Below are positions 24,937 through 33,030 of a stretch of 33,977 nt of DNA, one piece after another (position 1 is the first letter of the stretch; every line of letters starts with the position of its first letter). The notes under the pieces are model-generated. The model worked only from the letters and a program-made list of their open reading frames with translations, had not been told where the DNA came from and searched no databases. Both the position numbers and the translations under genes were made by a program. Source of the stretch: Planctomycetia bacterium (GTDB lineage: Bacteria > Planctomycetota > Planctomycetia > Pirellulales > UBA1268); contig JAIOPD010000098.1 of assembly GCA_021414115.1 (NCBI GenBank), positions 1-33,977 of the forward strand, given 5' to 3'.

Positions 24937-27829
24937 CGTCAGCCTCACCGATGCCGCCGCCGACCACGCCGCTCGGGAGGTCGTGGCCGGAGCCCGCGGC
25001 TTGGGTATCGACGACTGCACGCGGGCCCGCACCGCCGCGGGTTGGCTGATCGAGGGTGATCTTTCCCGCACCGACATCGACCGGATCGCGGCCACCCTCC
25101 TGGCCGATCCGGTCACAGAGTCGTTCGTCGTCGCCGAGGTTGGCGCGGCCGAGCTGACGGTCGCCACCGATGGCCTGCCCACCGTGGTGCACGTGCTGCC
25201 CCGGGCAGGCGTCACCGACCCGGCCGGCCTCACCGCCCAGCAGGCCCTCACGCTTTTGGGCCACCCGGGGATGATCGTCCGCAGTCTGCGGAAGTTCTGG
25301 CTGCCGCCGCTCGCGGCCGCCGACGTGGAGCGGCTGGCCGGAAAACTGCTGGCCAACGATGCGATTCAAGACATTGTCGTCGGCCCTCTGACGATCACGT
25401 CGCTCGCGGGGGGCCGTACCTGGTCGTTCACGCAGGAGACGATCCGCCTCGCCGGTCTCGACGACACGGCCCTCGAGCGGCTCAGCCGCGAGCGTTGCCT
25501 CGCCCTCACGGTCCGCGAACTCCACGCCGTGCGCGACCACTTCATCGCGCTCGGCCGCGATCCCGTCGAGATCGAGCTCGAAACGATCGCGCAGACCTGG
25601 AGCGAACACTGCTGCCACAAGACGCTCTCGAGCGCCGTTGACCATGTCGGGCCGGCGGGCGAAGCACATTACGACAACCTCCTCAAGGAGACTGTCTTCG
25701 CCGCGACGCGGAAGATTCGCGAGGCCCTCGGTCAGCGCGACTGGTGCGTGAGCGTGTTCCGCGACAACTCGGGCGTGGTGCGGTTCGACGGGGATCACGA
25801 CATCTGCGTGAAGGTGGAGACGCACAATCATCCCTCGGCGATCGAGCCGTATGGCGGCGCGGCCACCGGCCTCGGCGGCGTGATCCGCGACGTGCTCGGC
25901 ACCGGCCTGGGCGCCAAGCCGATCGCCAACCTCGACGTGTTCTGCGTCGCGCCTTCCGACACACCCGCGGCCGCAGTTCCCCCCGGCGTGATCCATCCAC
26001 GGCGGCTGCTCGCCGGCGTGGTGGCGGGCGTGCGCGACTACGGCAACCGCATGGGCATCCCCACGATCGCCGGCGCCGTCGCCTTCGATCCGGGCTACAT
26101 CGGCAACCCGCTCGTGTTCTGCGGCACCGTCGGGATCATGCCGCGCGGCAGCGCCGACGCCGCGGTGATGCCGGGCGACCTTGTCGTGGTGGCCGGCGGC
26201 CGGACGGGCCGCGACGGCATCCACGGCGCCACCTTCTCGAGCATCGAGCTCTCGAGCACGAGCGAGACCGAGAGCGGCGGCGCGGTGCAGATCGGCCACG
26301 CTATCAACGAGAAGGTGCTCACGGATTTCGTGCTCGAGGCCTCTCGGCAGCGGCTCTTCCACGCGATCACCGACTGCGGCGCCGGTGGGCTGTCGAGCGC
26401 CGTCGGCGAGATGGGCGCCACGCTCGGCGCGGATGTCGATCTCGACACGGTGCCGCTCAAATACGAGGGCCTTTCGGCCACCGAGGCCTGGATCTCGGAG
26501 GCGCAGGAGCGGATGGTGCTCGCCGTCGATCCGGCCGACTGGGAGAAGCTCGCGAAGATCGCCGTCGACGAGGGCGTCGAGGCCACGGCGATCGGCACCT
26601 TCACCGGCTCGGGCCGCATCGTGCTCCGCTGGCAGGGCCGCGTGGCGGGCGAACTCGACTGCCACTTCCTCCACGAGGGCAGGCCGAAGCAGCGGCTGAA
26701 ATCCCGCCACCTGCCTGCACCGGCGACTGCGACGGCGTGGCACGGCGACGGCTCGATCGCGGCCTCACTGCTCGACGTGCTCGCGCTGCCCGACGTGGCC
26801 AGCAAGGAGTGGATCATCCGGCAGTACGACCACGAGGTGCAGGGCTGCTCCGTGATCAAGCCGCTCCTGGGCCCAGGCGCCGGGCCGGCCGACGGCACGG
26901 TCATCCGCGGGTCGCTCGGCCGCGACCGGGGCATCGTGCTGGGCGTGGGGCTCCGGCACCGGCTCGGCCGGCTCGATCCCTACCAGATGGCGGCCGGCGG
27001 CATCGTCGAGGCGATCGCCAACGTGGTGGCCGCTGGCGCCGATCCCGACCGCATCGCCCTGCTCGACAACTTCTGCTGGGGCGACACGCGGCGGGAGGAT
27101 TCGCTCGGCACGCTGGTCGAGGCTTGCCGTGCCTGCCACGATCTCGCGATCGTCTTTGCCGCGCCTTTCGTGAGCGGCAAGGACAGCCTCAACAACGTCT
27201 TTGCCTGGACCGACACGAGCGGTACGGCCCGTGAGATCTCGATTCCACCCACGCTCCTGGCGACCGCGATGGGGCAGGTGGACGACGTCCGCCGCGCGCT
27301 CTCGCCCGATCTCAAGGCGGCCGGCAACCGGCTGGCGGTGGTCGGCCTGTCGCTGGCCGACATGGCCGGCAGCCAGTTGGAACTCGCCGGCCGCGTCAGC
27401 GGCGGTGCGGTGCCCAAGGTCGATGCGGCCGCCTGCCGTGCGGCCTGCCGAGCCGTGGCGGCCGCTCATCGCGCCGGTCTGCTCGCGGCGTGCCACGACG
27501 TCTCCGATGGCGGCCTCGCCGCGGCTGTCGCCGAGATGGCGATCGCCGGTGCCGTCGGTGCCCGCGTCGAACTGGCTCGGGTGCCCGGCGGCTCCACCTC
27601 CGCGGCCCCCGACCTGGCGATCGCGTTCGGCGAAACGCCGGGCCGGTTCGTCTGCGAGGTGCGGCCCGACCACGAAGCGGTTTTCGCGACGCATCTCGAA
27701 GGAGTGCCCTGGGCATGGATCGGCGGCGTGACCGCGGAGCCCGTCGTCGACATCGTGGCGACCGTCGGTACCGTGGAACGCGTCGCCGTGGAAAAACTCG
27801 CGCGTGCGTGGCGGAGGGAGGCCGTCTGA
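24920..27829 (+). CDS. purL: PurS-PurL fusion, formylglycinamidine ribonucleotide synthase
   Basis: A 969-aa protein. ATG 24920 (MLWEVDVSL) follows AAGGAA at about 8 nt; it overlaps tyrA by 17 bp, so translation is probably coupled. Residues 1-160 form two PurS-like halves (MLWEVDVSL... and VHVLPRAGVTD...). The synthase region follows, with the hallmark ETIAQTWSEHCCHKT (H230), the Mg/ATP loop VKVETHNHPSAIEPYGGAATG and the later CGAGGLSSAVGEMG. The C-terminal part repeats the ATP-grasp-like fold (SVIKPLLGPGAG, HDVSDGGLAAAVAEM). It needs PurQ as glutaminase and uses FGAR, ATP and glutamine in step 4 of purine synthesis. In many bacteria PurS is a separate small gene; here it is fused. Confidence 0.93.
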   Translation: MLWEVDVSLTDAAADHAAREVVAGARGLGIDDCTRARTAAGWLIEGDLSRTDIDRIAATLLADPVTESFVVAEVGAAELTVATDGLPTVVHVLPRAGVTDPAGLTAQQALTLLGHPGMIVRSLRKFWLPPLAAADVERLAGKLLANDAIQDIVVGPLTITSLAGGRTWSFTQETIRLAGLDDTALERLSRERCLALTVRELHAVRDHFIALGRDPVEIELETIAQTWSEHCCHKTLSSAVDHVGPAGEAHYDNLLKETVFAATRKIREALGQRDWCVSVFRDNSGVVRFDGDHDICVKVETHNHPSAIEPYGGAATGLGGVIRDVLGTGLGAKPIANLDVFCVAPSDTPAAAVPPGVIHPRRLLAGVVAGVRDYGNRMGIPTIAGAVAFDPGYIGNPLVFCGTVGIMPRGSADAAVMPGDLVVVAGGRTGRDGIHGATFSSIELSSTSETESGGAVQIGHAINEKVLTDFVLEASRQRLFHAITDCGAGGLSSAVGEMGATLGADVDLDTVPLKYEGLSATEAWISEAQERMVLAVDPADWEKLAKIAVDEGVEATAIGTFTGSGRIVLRWQGRVAGELDCHFLHEGRPKQRLKSRHLPAPATATAWHGDGSIAASLLDVLALPDVASKEWIIRQYDHEVQGCSVIKPLLGPGAGPADGTVIRGSLGRDRGIVLGVGLRHRLGRLDPYQMAAGGIVEAIANVVAAGADPDRIALLDNFCWGDTRREDSLGTLVEACRACHDLAIVFAAPFVSGKDSLNNVFAWTDTSGTAREISIPPTLLATAMGQVDDVRRALSPDLKAAGNRLAVVGLSLADMAGSQLELAGRVSGGAVPKVDAAACRAACRAVAAAHRAGLLAACHDVSDGGLAAAVAEMAIAGAVGARVELARVPGGSTSAAPDLAIAFGETPGRFVCEVRPDHEAVFATHLEGVPWAWIGGVTAEPVVDIVATVGTVERVAVEKLARAWRREAV

Positions 27830-27830
27830 C

Positions 27831-28598
27831 ATGCTCTCACCCCGTGCCCTGATCCTGCGTGCCCCCGGCACCAACTGCGACCACGAGACGGCGCATGCCT
27901 TCGAGCGTGCCGGCGGCATCGCCCGCCGCGTGCATGTGAGGGCGCTCGCGGAGCGGCCGGCGGTCGCCGACGACTGTCAGATTCTCTGCATTCCCGGCGG
28001 CTTCTCCTACGGCGACGACATTGCCAGCGGCCGCATCTTCGCGTTGGAGCTCAAGACGCGGCTGGCTGACGCGCTCGTACGGTTCCGCGACCGCGGCGGC
28101 CTCGTGCTCGGGATCTGCAACGGCTTCCAGGTACTCCTCCAGACGGGCCTGCTGCTCGCCGATCCGGCCAGCGGTAGTCCGCAGGCGTCGCTCGCCCACA
28201 ACACGTCGGGCCGGTTCGTCGATCGCTGGGTGCGGCTGAACTGCTCGCCCGGCCCGTGCGTCTTCCTCCGCGGCGTGGATCACCTCGAACTGCCGGTCGC
28301 CCACGGCGAGGGCCGCTTCGTGCTTCGCGATCCCGCGCTTTTGGAGCCGCTCCGCGCGGCCGGCCAGTTGCCGCTCACCTACGCTGCCGACGACGCGGGC
28401 CGTTCGACCAACCCCAACGGCGCGATCGGCGACGTGGCCGGTGCCTGCGACCCGACGGGCCGCGTGCTCGGCCTGATGCCGCATCCGGAGCGGTTCATCG
28501 ACGCCACGCAGCATCCCTCATGGACCGGACGGCTCGATCCCGCCGGCTCCGGTGCCGGCCTCGCCCTCTTCGCCAATGCCGTCAAGGCGATGGCGTAA
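27831..28598 (+). CDS. purQ: Glutamine amidotransferase subunit of FGAM synthase
   Basis: A 255-aa class I glutamine amidotransferase from ATG 27831, one base after the purL stop and preceded by GGAGG at a good distance. The nucleophile is Cys96 in LGICNGFQ; the catalytic His is in MPHPER. It supplies ammonia to PurL. Confidence 0.93.
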   Translation: MLSPRALILRAPGTNCDHETAHAFERAGGIARRVHVRALAERPAVADDCQILCIPGGFSYGDDIASGRIFALELKTRLADALVRFRDRGGLVLGICNGFQVLLQTGLLLADPASGSPQASLAHNTSGRFVDRWVRLNCSPGPCVFLRGVDHLELPVAHGEGRFVLRDPALLEPLRAAGQLPLTYAADDAGRSTNPNGAIGDVAGACDPTGRVLGLMPHPERFIDATQHPSWTGRLDPAGSGAGLALFANAVKAMA

Positions 28599-28676
28599 GC
28601 ACGGTCGCCTCGGTGGTCTGGTGAAGACGCGATTCGGGCGGGGTTCACAGACAGAGAGCCCATCCGGGGCGGCGTG

Positions 28677-28704
28677 CTCGGTCGACTTCGATTGACCGAC
28701 CGAG
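28677..28704 (+). terminator. Possible terminator downstream of purQ
   Basis: CTCGGTCG and CGACCGAG form a perfect 8-bp stem around a 12-nt loop (ACTTCGATTGAC). A T/C-rich tract (GGTCTTCCTCT) follows. It lies 79 bp after the purQ stop and 66 bp before the next start. The tail lacks a proper U-run, so Rho-independent function is uncertain. Confidence 0.4.
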
Positions 28705-28770
28705 GGTCTTCCTCTACCTACCCACCTTCCCATCACCCCGTGCCACCGCCTCGCGGCGGACCACCACACC

Positions 28771-29688
28771 ATGCGGCCGACTCCGGCGAACGCCCTCTGG
28801 CTGCTGCCGATCCTGGCGAGCGTGGTCGCGGCAGCCGGCTGCCGCCTGATCGGCTCCGGCGCGGTGGTCGAAAGCACGAGCATGGCCGAAGCCCCGGTCG
28901 CCACGGACTCGCGGTCTAAACCGCCGGCGCGGACGATTCACCTCGAAGTGCTCTTCGTCCGCTGCGACGAACACGACGAGTCGCTGCGCGAGGAACTCTG
29001 GAACTTCGTCGACGAGCGGGTGCTCGGCGATCCTACCTGCCGCGTGCTCAACGCCAACGGTCTGCGCGCGGGCATCGTCACGGGCCATCTGCCGCCGCAG
29101 CTCGCGGAACGGTTCACCACGAATGAAGTGGCCGCGACCTCGACCGACCTCGCGGGACTCGATGCTGCCCTGGCCCGCCGAATCCTCCAGTTGCTTCCCG
29201 GCAAGCGGAGCGAAATCGTCACGGCATCTCAGTTGCGAAGCGTCGTCCTGCTGGAGCAGTGTGACGGTGAGGTGCGGGGCGGCACCTACCACGACGCCAC
29301 CGCGCAGGTGGCCCTCCTGGCGCGGCCGGCGGCAGACGGCCGAGTGCGGATCGAGGCGGTGCCCGAGCTCAGGCATGGCCCGGTGGAAAAATCCTGGGTG
29401 GGTGAGGACGGGATGTTTCGTCTCGAGACGGGCCAGCGGCGGCACCGCATGGAGCACGCCGGCATCGACGTCACGGTGCCCCAGGGGGGCATGCTCGTGA
29501 TCGGCTGCGCCGGCGACGCGTCGGCCACCGTGGGTGACGTCCTGCTGCGGGAGCACGGCCGCGGTGATCGCTCGACCATGCGGCTGCTCGCGATCCGCCC
29601 GCTCGGCCGCGGTGCCGACCCGCTGTTTGCACCGGCTGATCCTGTGGGAGAATCCACGGCCGAGGCGGGGTCGCTGACGGCCCGCTGA
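28771..29688 (+). CDS. Lipoprotein of unknown function
   Basis: A 305-aa protein. The N-terminus is a lipoprotein signal with a lipobox ending at Cys24 (VVAAAGC). The mature part has a Ser/Ala-rich linker (about 30-50) followed by an alpha/beta region (HLEVLFVRCDEHDESLREELWNFVDERVLGD). The rest is beta-rich. No catalytic motif is recognised. It precedes a SAF-domain membrane protein by 172 bp. Confidence 0.7.
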   Translation: MRPTPANALWLLPILASVVAAAGCRLIGSGAVVESTSMAEAPVATDSRSKPPARTIHLEVLFVRCDEHDESLREELWNFVDERVLGDPTCRVLNANGLRAGIVTGHLPPQLAERFTTNEVAATSTDLAGLDAALARRILQLLPGKRSEIVTASQLRSVVLLEQCDGEVRGGTYHDATAQVALLARPAADGRVRIEAVPELRHGPVEKSWVGEDGMFRLETGQRRHRMEHAGIDVTVPQGGMLVIGCAGDASATVGDVLLREHGRGDRSTMRLLAIRPLGRGADPLFAPADPVGESTAEAGSLTAR

Positions 29689-29860
29689 GCGGCCCGGGCC
29701 GGCAGTCTGGAGAGACGTTGCCGGCGGAGGGCGGTACACAGTCTGGGCGGCCCTGGGACGTTGGCTGGCGGAGAACGGTTTGCCATTCGTGGGTGTCCGC
29801 CCAGCCGGCTGGCTGCCGATCTCTGAAAGGAAGAGTGCCACTCCGAGGATTCAGCGACGC

Positions 29861-31141
29861 ATGTCTGCCGCGACACCAAGCACGCCCCTGCCCGTCCGCC
29901 ACCGCCCGAAGTCGTTCACCGTCTTCGTGGCCGCCTTCCTCGCCGGAGCCGCTGCGGCGGTCGGCGTGAATCGGGTTCTCGACGTGCATCTCGCACAGCG
30001 GAAGCCGCAAGTGGAATGCGAGCCGATCTTCGTCGCCCTGCGTTCGCTGCCTCAAGGATCCCCTGTGACCGTCTGGGACGTGGCGTTGAAGGATTGGCCG
30101 AAGGCCATGCTGCCCGCTGCGGCGCTCCGAGCACGCGACTCGTTCGAAGGCTTCGTGCTCCGCCATGCGGTTCGCGAAGGGCAGCCGCTGCTGACGGTCC
30201 AACTCGTGCGGAGTGACGCCCAGGGGGGAGTGTTGCCGGGGAGCGTGGCCGGCGAGTCTTTCACCTCTCCGGTGCCGGCAGCGGCCGCGGCCGCCGCCCC
30301 GTCGACGTCGACATCGACACAAAACGACCTCTGGACTCCGTCGGAGCCGCAGAAGCCGCAGTCGGCCCCCGCCCAGCCGCAGGTCGCGGTCGCCACATCG
30401 GTCACGAACCCGTCGGCGACGACCACAGCCGACATCGCGGTAGGCGATGACAGCCCCTTCGTCGCGCCCGCTCTTGCCGAGCCGACGCTGGTGGAGCCGG
30501 TGGCCAGTGAGCCGCAGGTCGCTGCCCAGGCTCCGGCCGTTGCACCGACACCGGTGGCTGCCCAGGAGGACGTGGCCGCGACGAGTCGCGTTGCCCCGTC
30601 ACCCGAGGCCATCGCGCTTCCGACGAAGCAACGGCCTACGCCCGTCCCGGAAAGTGATTCCGGGATGAACGAAGCGGTTGTGACGGACATCGCCTCGATG
30701 CCGTCGGTGATGACGCCAGCCGGGAGGACCGACGTTACGGCAGACCGCCCGACCGCCGGCAACTCCACCCGCTATCTCGTGGTGCCGGAACGGATCGCGA
30801 TGCAGGCCGACACCTCGTTCGCGACCCCGCGGCCAGAGCCGCCCGGACCGCCCACCATGAGCCGGACGACTCCGACCGCGGCGAAGCCTCAGCAGAAGGG
30901 TCAGCCGACAGCGAACGGTGGGAGTTCGACCGGACGGCGTAGCCCGCAGGCTCGGCCGACGCAGCCGCGTGGGCAACAGCAACCGCAGCAGCAGCCCCCC
31001 GTCGCCGCACAGCCGCGATCGTGGGGCGGCATGTTCCCGAACGTCGCCGCCGGCATCGACGCCATGAGCAGCCCGTGGCAGAAGTCTCGTTCCGGCTCCA
31101 ATCAGCCGCAGACCGGCAAGACCCAGCCGACCCGCCGGTAG
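29861..31141 (+). CDS. SAF-domain membrane protein (CpaB-like N-terminus)
   Basis: A 426-aa protein from ATG 29861; an in-frame TTG at 29780 with GGAGA is an alternative. One membrane helix lies at about 19-37. A SAF domain follows (about 55-115): EPIFVALRSLPQGSPVTVWDVALKDWP, then FVLRHAVREGQPLL. That pattern occurs in CpaB (Flp pilus assembly) and FlgA. Unlike CpaB, the rest (about 120-426) is a long Pro/Ala/Thr/Gln-rich, probably disordered tail with no RcpC-like domain. No pilus genes flank it. Role is unknown; anchoring to the envelope is inferred. Confidence 0.72.
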   Translation: MSAATPSTPLPVRHRPKSFTVFVAAFLAGAAAAVGVNRVLDVHLAQRKPQVECEPIFVALRSLPQGSPVTVWDVALKDWPKAMLPAAALRARDSFEGFVLRHAVREGQPLLTVQLVRSDAQGGVLPGSVAGESFTSPVPAAAAAAAPSTSTSTQNDLWTPSEPQKPQSAPAQPQVAVATSVTNPSATTTADIAVGDDSPFVAPALAEPTLVEPVASEPQVAAQAPAVAPTPVAAQEDVAATSRVAPSPEAIALPTKQRPTPVPESDSGMNEAVVTDIASMPSVMTPAGRTDVTADRPTAGNSTRYLVVPERIAMQADTSFATPRPEPPGPPTMSRTTPTAAKPQQKGQPTANGGSSTGRRSPQARPTQPRGQQQPQQQPPVAAQPRSWGGMFPNVAAGIDAMSSPWQKSRSGSNQPQTGKTQPTRR

Positions 31142-31169
31142 AGCGGACGCCGCGGATCCGCTGCGCAAA

Positions 31170-31194
31170 GGAAGCCCGGAGCGCAAGCGACGGG
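31170..31194 (+). repeat. Dispersed intergenic repeat, copy 2
   Basis: Begins GGAAGCCCGGAGCGCAAGCG then ACGGG; 24 of 25 bases match copy 1 (12832-12857, opposite strand). Together with 31251-31274 it forms an imperfect inverted pair between two convergent genes. Confidence 0.7.
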
Positions 31195-31250
31195 TAGACG
31201 GGTCGCATCCGCGGCGGCAGCGCTGAGCGCATTGGGGTGGAGGACGCATG

Positions 31251-31274
31251 CCCCGCGCTCGCGCTTGGGGCTTC
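31251..31274 (-). repeat. Diverged inverted copy of the dispersed repeat
   Basis: On the minus strand it begins GAAGCCCCAAGCGCGAGCG and matches 19 of 24 bases with copy 2 at 31171-31194. The pair could fold into a long stem that ends transcription from both sides (31141 plus-strand stop, 31291 minus-strand stop). Confidence 0.6.
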
Positions 31275-31290
31275 TCGACGGCAAGCCGCG

Positions 31291-31923
31291 TCACTTCGCT
31301 GGCGTGGCGACCACCTTGTAGCTGCCCCCCGACTCGGCGGCGAGGCGGGCCAAACACGGCGAGCGGCGGTCCTCCGCACCGCCAAACTGCACGACCATGC
31401 ACCGCGCCCGACCGAGCGACCGCGAGAGCTGGCGAAACTCGTCCTCCGTCAGATCGTCGCTCTCGTCGGCATCGGTGAGCAGAAAGATCGCGTCGGGGGC
31501 GAGCTTGAGCGCGGCGGCGACCGCCTCGTAATGCCGCGTGCCCCCGTCGGGCTCGACCGATTCCACGAACCGCCGCACCTCTCGCTTGGTGTCATCGTCG
31601 GCGAAGACGGGCCTGCCGCGCTGCCCCGATGGCGTGAACATCGTGAGCCGATCGTTGTAAAAGATGACGTGAAACTGGCGTGAGTCGCCAAGCGCGTCGA
31701 TGCTCGCGAGCAGTTCCCGCCGGGCCTCGTCCAGCGGTCTGCCATCGGGTTGGCCCATGCTGGCCGACCGGTCGAAGACGTACACGAAGCGGTTGCCCGT
31801 GGCCTCGAGCCCGAAGATGCCGGTGCGGCCCTGCCCCGGAGACGGAGGCTGGGCTGGAGACCGGCTCCCGGCGACGTCCGTCAATGCGAGCACCACGATC
31901 ACGGCCACCAGGCGGCGGCTCAT
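31291..31923 (-). CDS. Secreted VWA-domain protein
   Basis: A 210-aa protein from ATG 31923. A signal peptide or anchor lies at about 4-20 (LVAVIVVLALTDVAG). The VWA domain (about 45-205) has the MIDAS start DRSASMG (D51, S53, S55), the middle T/D stretch PDGGTRHYEAV and the late FLLTDADESDD. These residues bind a divalent metal and usually ligands. The upstream gene (zinc-ribbon membrane protein, 74 bp away) is probably in the same transcript. Confidence 0.82.
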   Translation of the reverse strand: MSRRLVAVIVVLALTDVAGSRSPAQPPSPGQGRTGIFGLEATGNRFVYVFDRSASMGQPDGRPLDEARRELLASIDALGDSRQFHVIFYNDRLTMFTPSGQRGRPVFADDDTKREVRRFVESVEPDGGTRHYEAVAAALKLAPDAIFLLTDADESDDLTEDEFRQLSRSLGRARCMVVQFGGAEDRRSPCLARLAAESGGSYKVVATPAK

Positions 31924-31997
31924 GGTTCGACCACGATCGGGGAGGTCACCGTGAAGAATGACCTCGGGGGGGCCGGTCCGCTCGATGGAAGCGGCCT

Positions 31998-32546
31998 TCA
32001 CGATCGGCCTCCCGCCGGCCGGCCCCGTGACGCGAGCATGGCGCCGCCCGCCGCTGCAAGGGCAGCGCCGAGACCGGCCACTCCCCACAACACCATGGAG
32101 ATACCGCCGGCCGTTCTGGAGAACTGTCCGATGCGGATCTCCTCCTCGGTCGGCGGTCGCTGCACGCCTGACACGGCGATCGCCTGCCAGGCTGCATGGA
32201 CGTCGACGATGGGAGCGGCCCGCACGGCAGCGCGGATCGTGTTGTCCGCGGGCGGCTGGGGAAACATCCCGCCGCCGATGCGTGCCACGTTGGCGGCGGC
32301 GACCGTGGCGACCAGCGCGATCGCCACGCCTGCGAAGAGCAGGCCTCGCGACGCATCCCAGCCAACAAGCGGCTCGCCGCTTGTGACGGCGGTAACCTCG
32401 TACTGTTCAAGATCGCGGAGGCGAGGCACGTCGATGCTGCCGCCACACGCCGGACACGCGACTCGTCCGCCCGCCTGCCCGGCAGTCACCGCGACCCGCG
32501 CCGAGCATGCACAGGGAACGAGATAAGTTCGTTCGGCGGTAGCCAT
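31998..32546 (-). CDS. Zinc-ribbon membrane protein
   Basis: A 182-aa protein from ATG 32546. The N-terminus has a zinc ribbon (C12, C14, C31, C34: PCACSARV and ACPACGGSI). A linker follows (about 40-66), then a membrane helix (LLFAGVAIALVATVAAANVA), a loop with VDVHAAWQAIAVSGV and a second helix near the C-terminus (GISMVLWGVAGLGAALAAAGGAML). The cytoplasmic ribbon plus two helices suggest a small membrane anchor. The function is unknown. It is cotranscribed with the VWA gene. Confidence 0.65.
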   Translation of the reverse strand: MATAERTYLVPCACSARVAVTAGQAGGRVACPACGGSIDVPRLRDLEQYEVTAVTSGEPLVGWDASRGLLFAGVAIALVATVAAANVARIGGGMFPQPPADNTIRAAVRAAPIVDVHAAWQAIAVSGVQRPPTEEEIRIGQFSRTAGGISMVLWGVAGLGAALAAAGGAMLASRGRPAGGRS

Positions 32547-32955
32547 GGTGGATGGGATCGTGCTCCAGCCGGGCGACGGCGTACCGCAGAGCGGATGCGG
32601 TTGGCGACGGCAGAGATTCTCCGGCCGGATTCTTTTACCATTCGTGACCGCAAAAAGTTCGAAAAACCAGATTTCCCATGAAAAAAAACTGGCCTCCGGG
32701 GTCCCACAACGGCATAATGTTGCGTCCCCGAAAACCATCGGCCGATGCCGGTGGCACCCCCCCGTTTTCCTTGCCTCTCTTGCCCAGTGTTCGAAGAACC
32801 TCGTTGGCATCCCGTATTCGGAGGGTTTGCCGACGGGGGGCCATCCGCGAGGCATCCGTTTCTCCCGGCCTGGCGACTGCCTGCCCGGGAGCGATTGCGG
32901 CCTCTGGACTTGCCCGCCCCTTGAATCACACTGACCGCACTCCGAATGATGAACA

Positions 32956-32970
32956 GGTGCCTGAGGCACC
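32956..32970 (+). promoter_or_regulatory. Hairpin 1 in the sigma-factor 5' region
   Basis: GGTGCC-TGA-GGCACC is a perfect 6-bp stem with a 3-nt loop, 48 bp before the Shine-Dalgarno. It is followed 5 nt later by hairpin 2. Confidence 0.45.
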
Positions 32971-32975
32971 CCGCG

Positions 32976-32993
32976 GGCCGGCGGTTGCCGGCC
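32976..32993 (+). promoter_or_regulatory. Hairpin 2 in the sigma-factor 5' region
   Basis: GGCCGGC-GGTT-GCCGGCC is a perfect 7-bp GC stem with a 4-nt loop, 24 nt upstream of the Shine-Dalgarno. No U-run follows, so a plain terminator is unlikely. Confidence 0.5.
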
Positions 32994-33017
32994 ATGGATT
33001 CGAACGAACGATTCGCG

Positions 33018-33023
33018 AAGGAG
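33018..33023 (+). promoter_or_regulatory. Ribosome binding site fixing the TTG start of the sigma-factor gene
   Basis: AAGGAG lies 7 nt before the TTG at 33031. No ATG or GTG in the same frame has a comparable site. Confidence 0.75.
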
Positions 33024-33030
33024 CTCCGCT

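Larger units (their letters stand above)
32547..33030. other. Divergent regulatory region upstream of the sigma-factor gene
   Basis: About 480 bp with no convincing gene. The part 32630-32720 is A/T-rich for this genome (runs of A near 32650-32690, CATAAT near 32713). A weak promoter may lie at TTGAAT (32921-32926) / AATGAT (32945-32950), 18 bp apart. Two perfect hairpins precede the sigma-factor gene and are listed separately. Confidence 0.4.

Noticed and set aside
24887..26743. 618-codon minus-strand open frame
   Set aside because: Antisense to purL; composition is Arg/Ala/His-rich, typical of a GC-rich shadow frame.
31102..31284. 60-codon minus-strand ORF
   Set aside because: Lies within the dispersed repeat pair between convergent genes; a repeat-derived frame.
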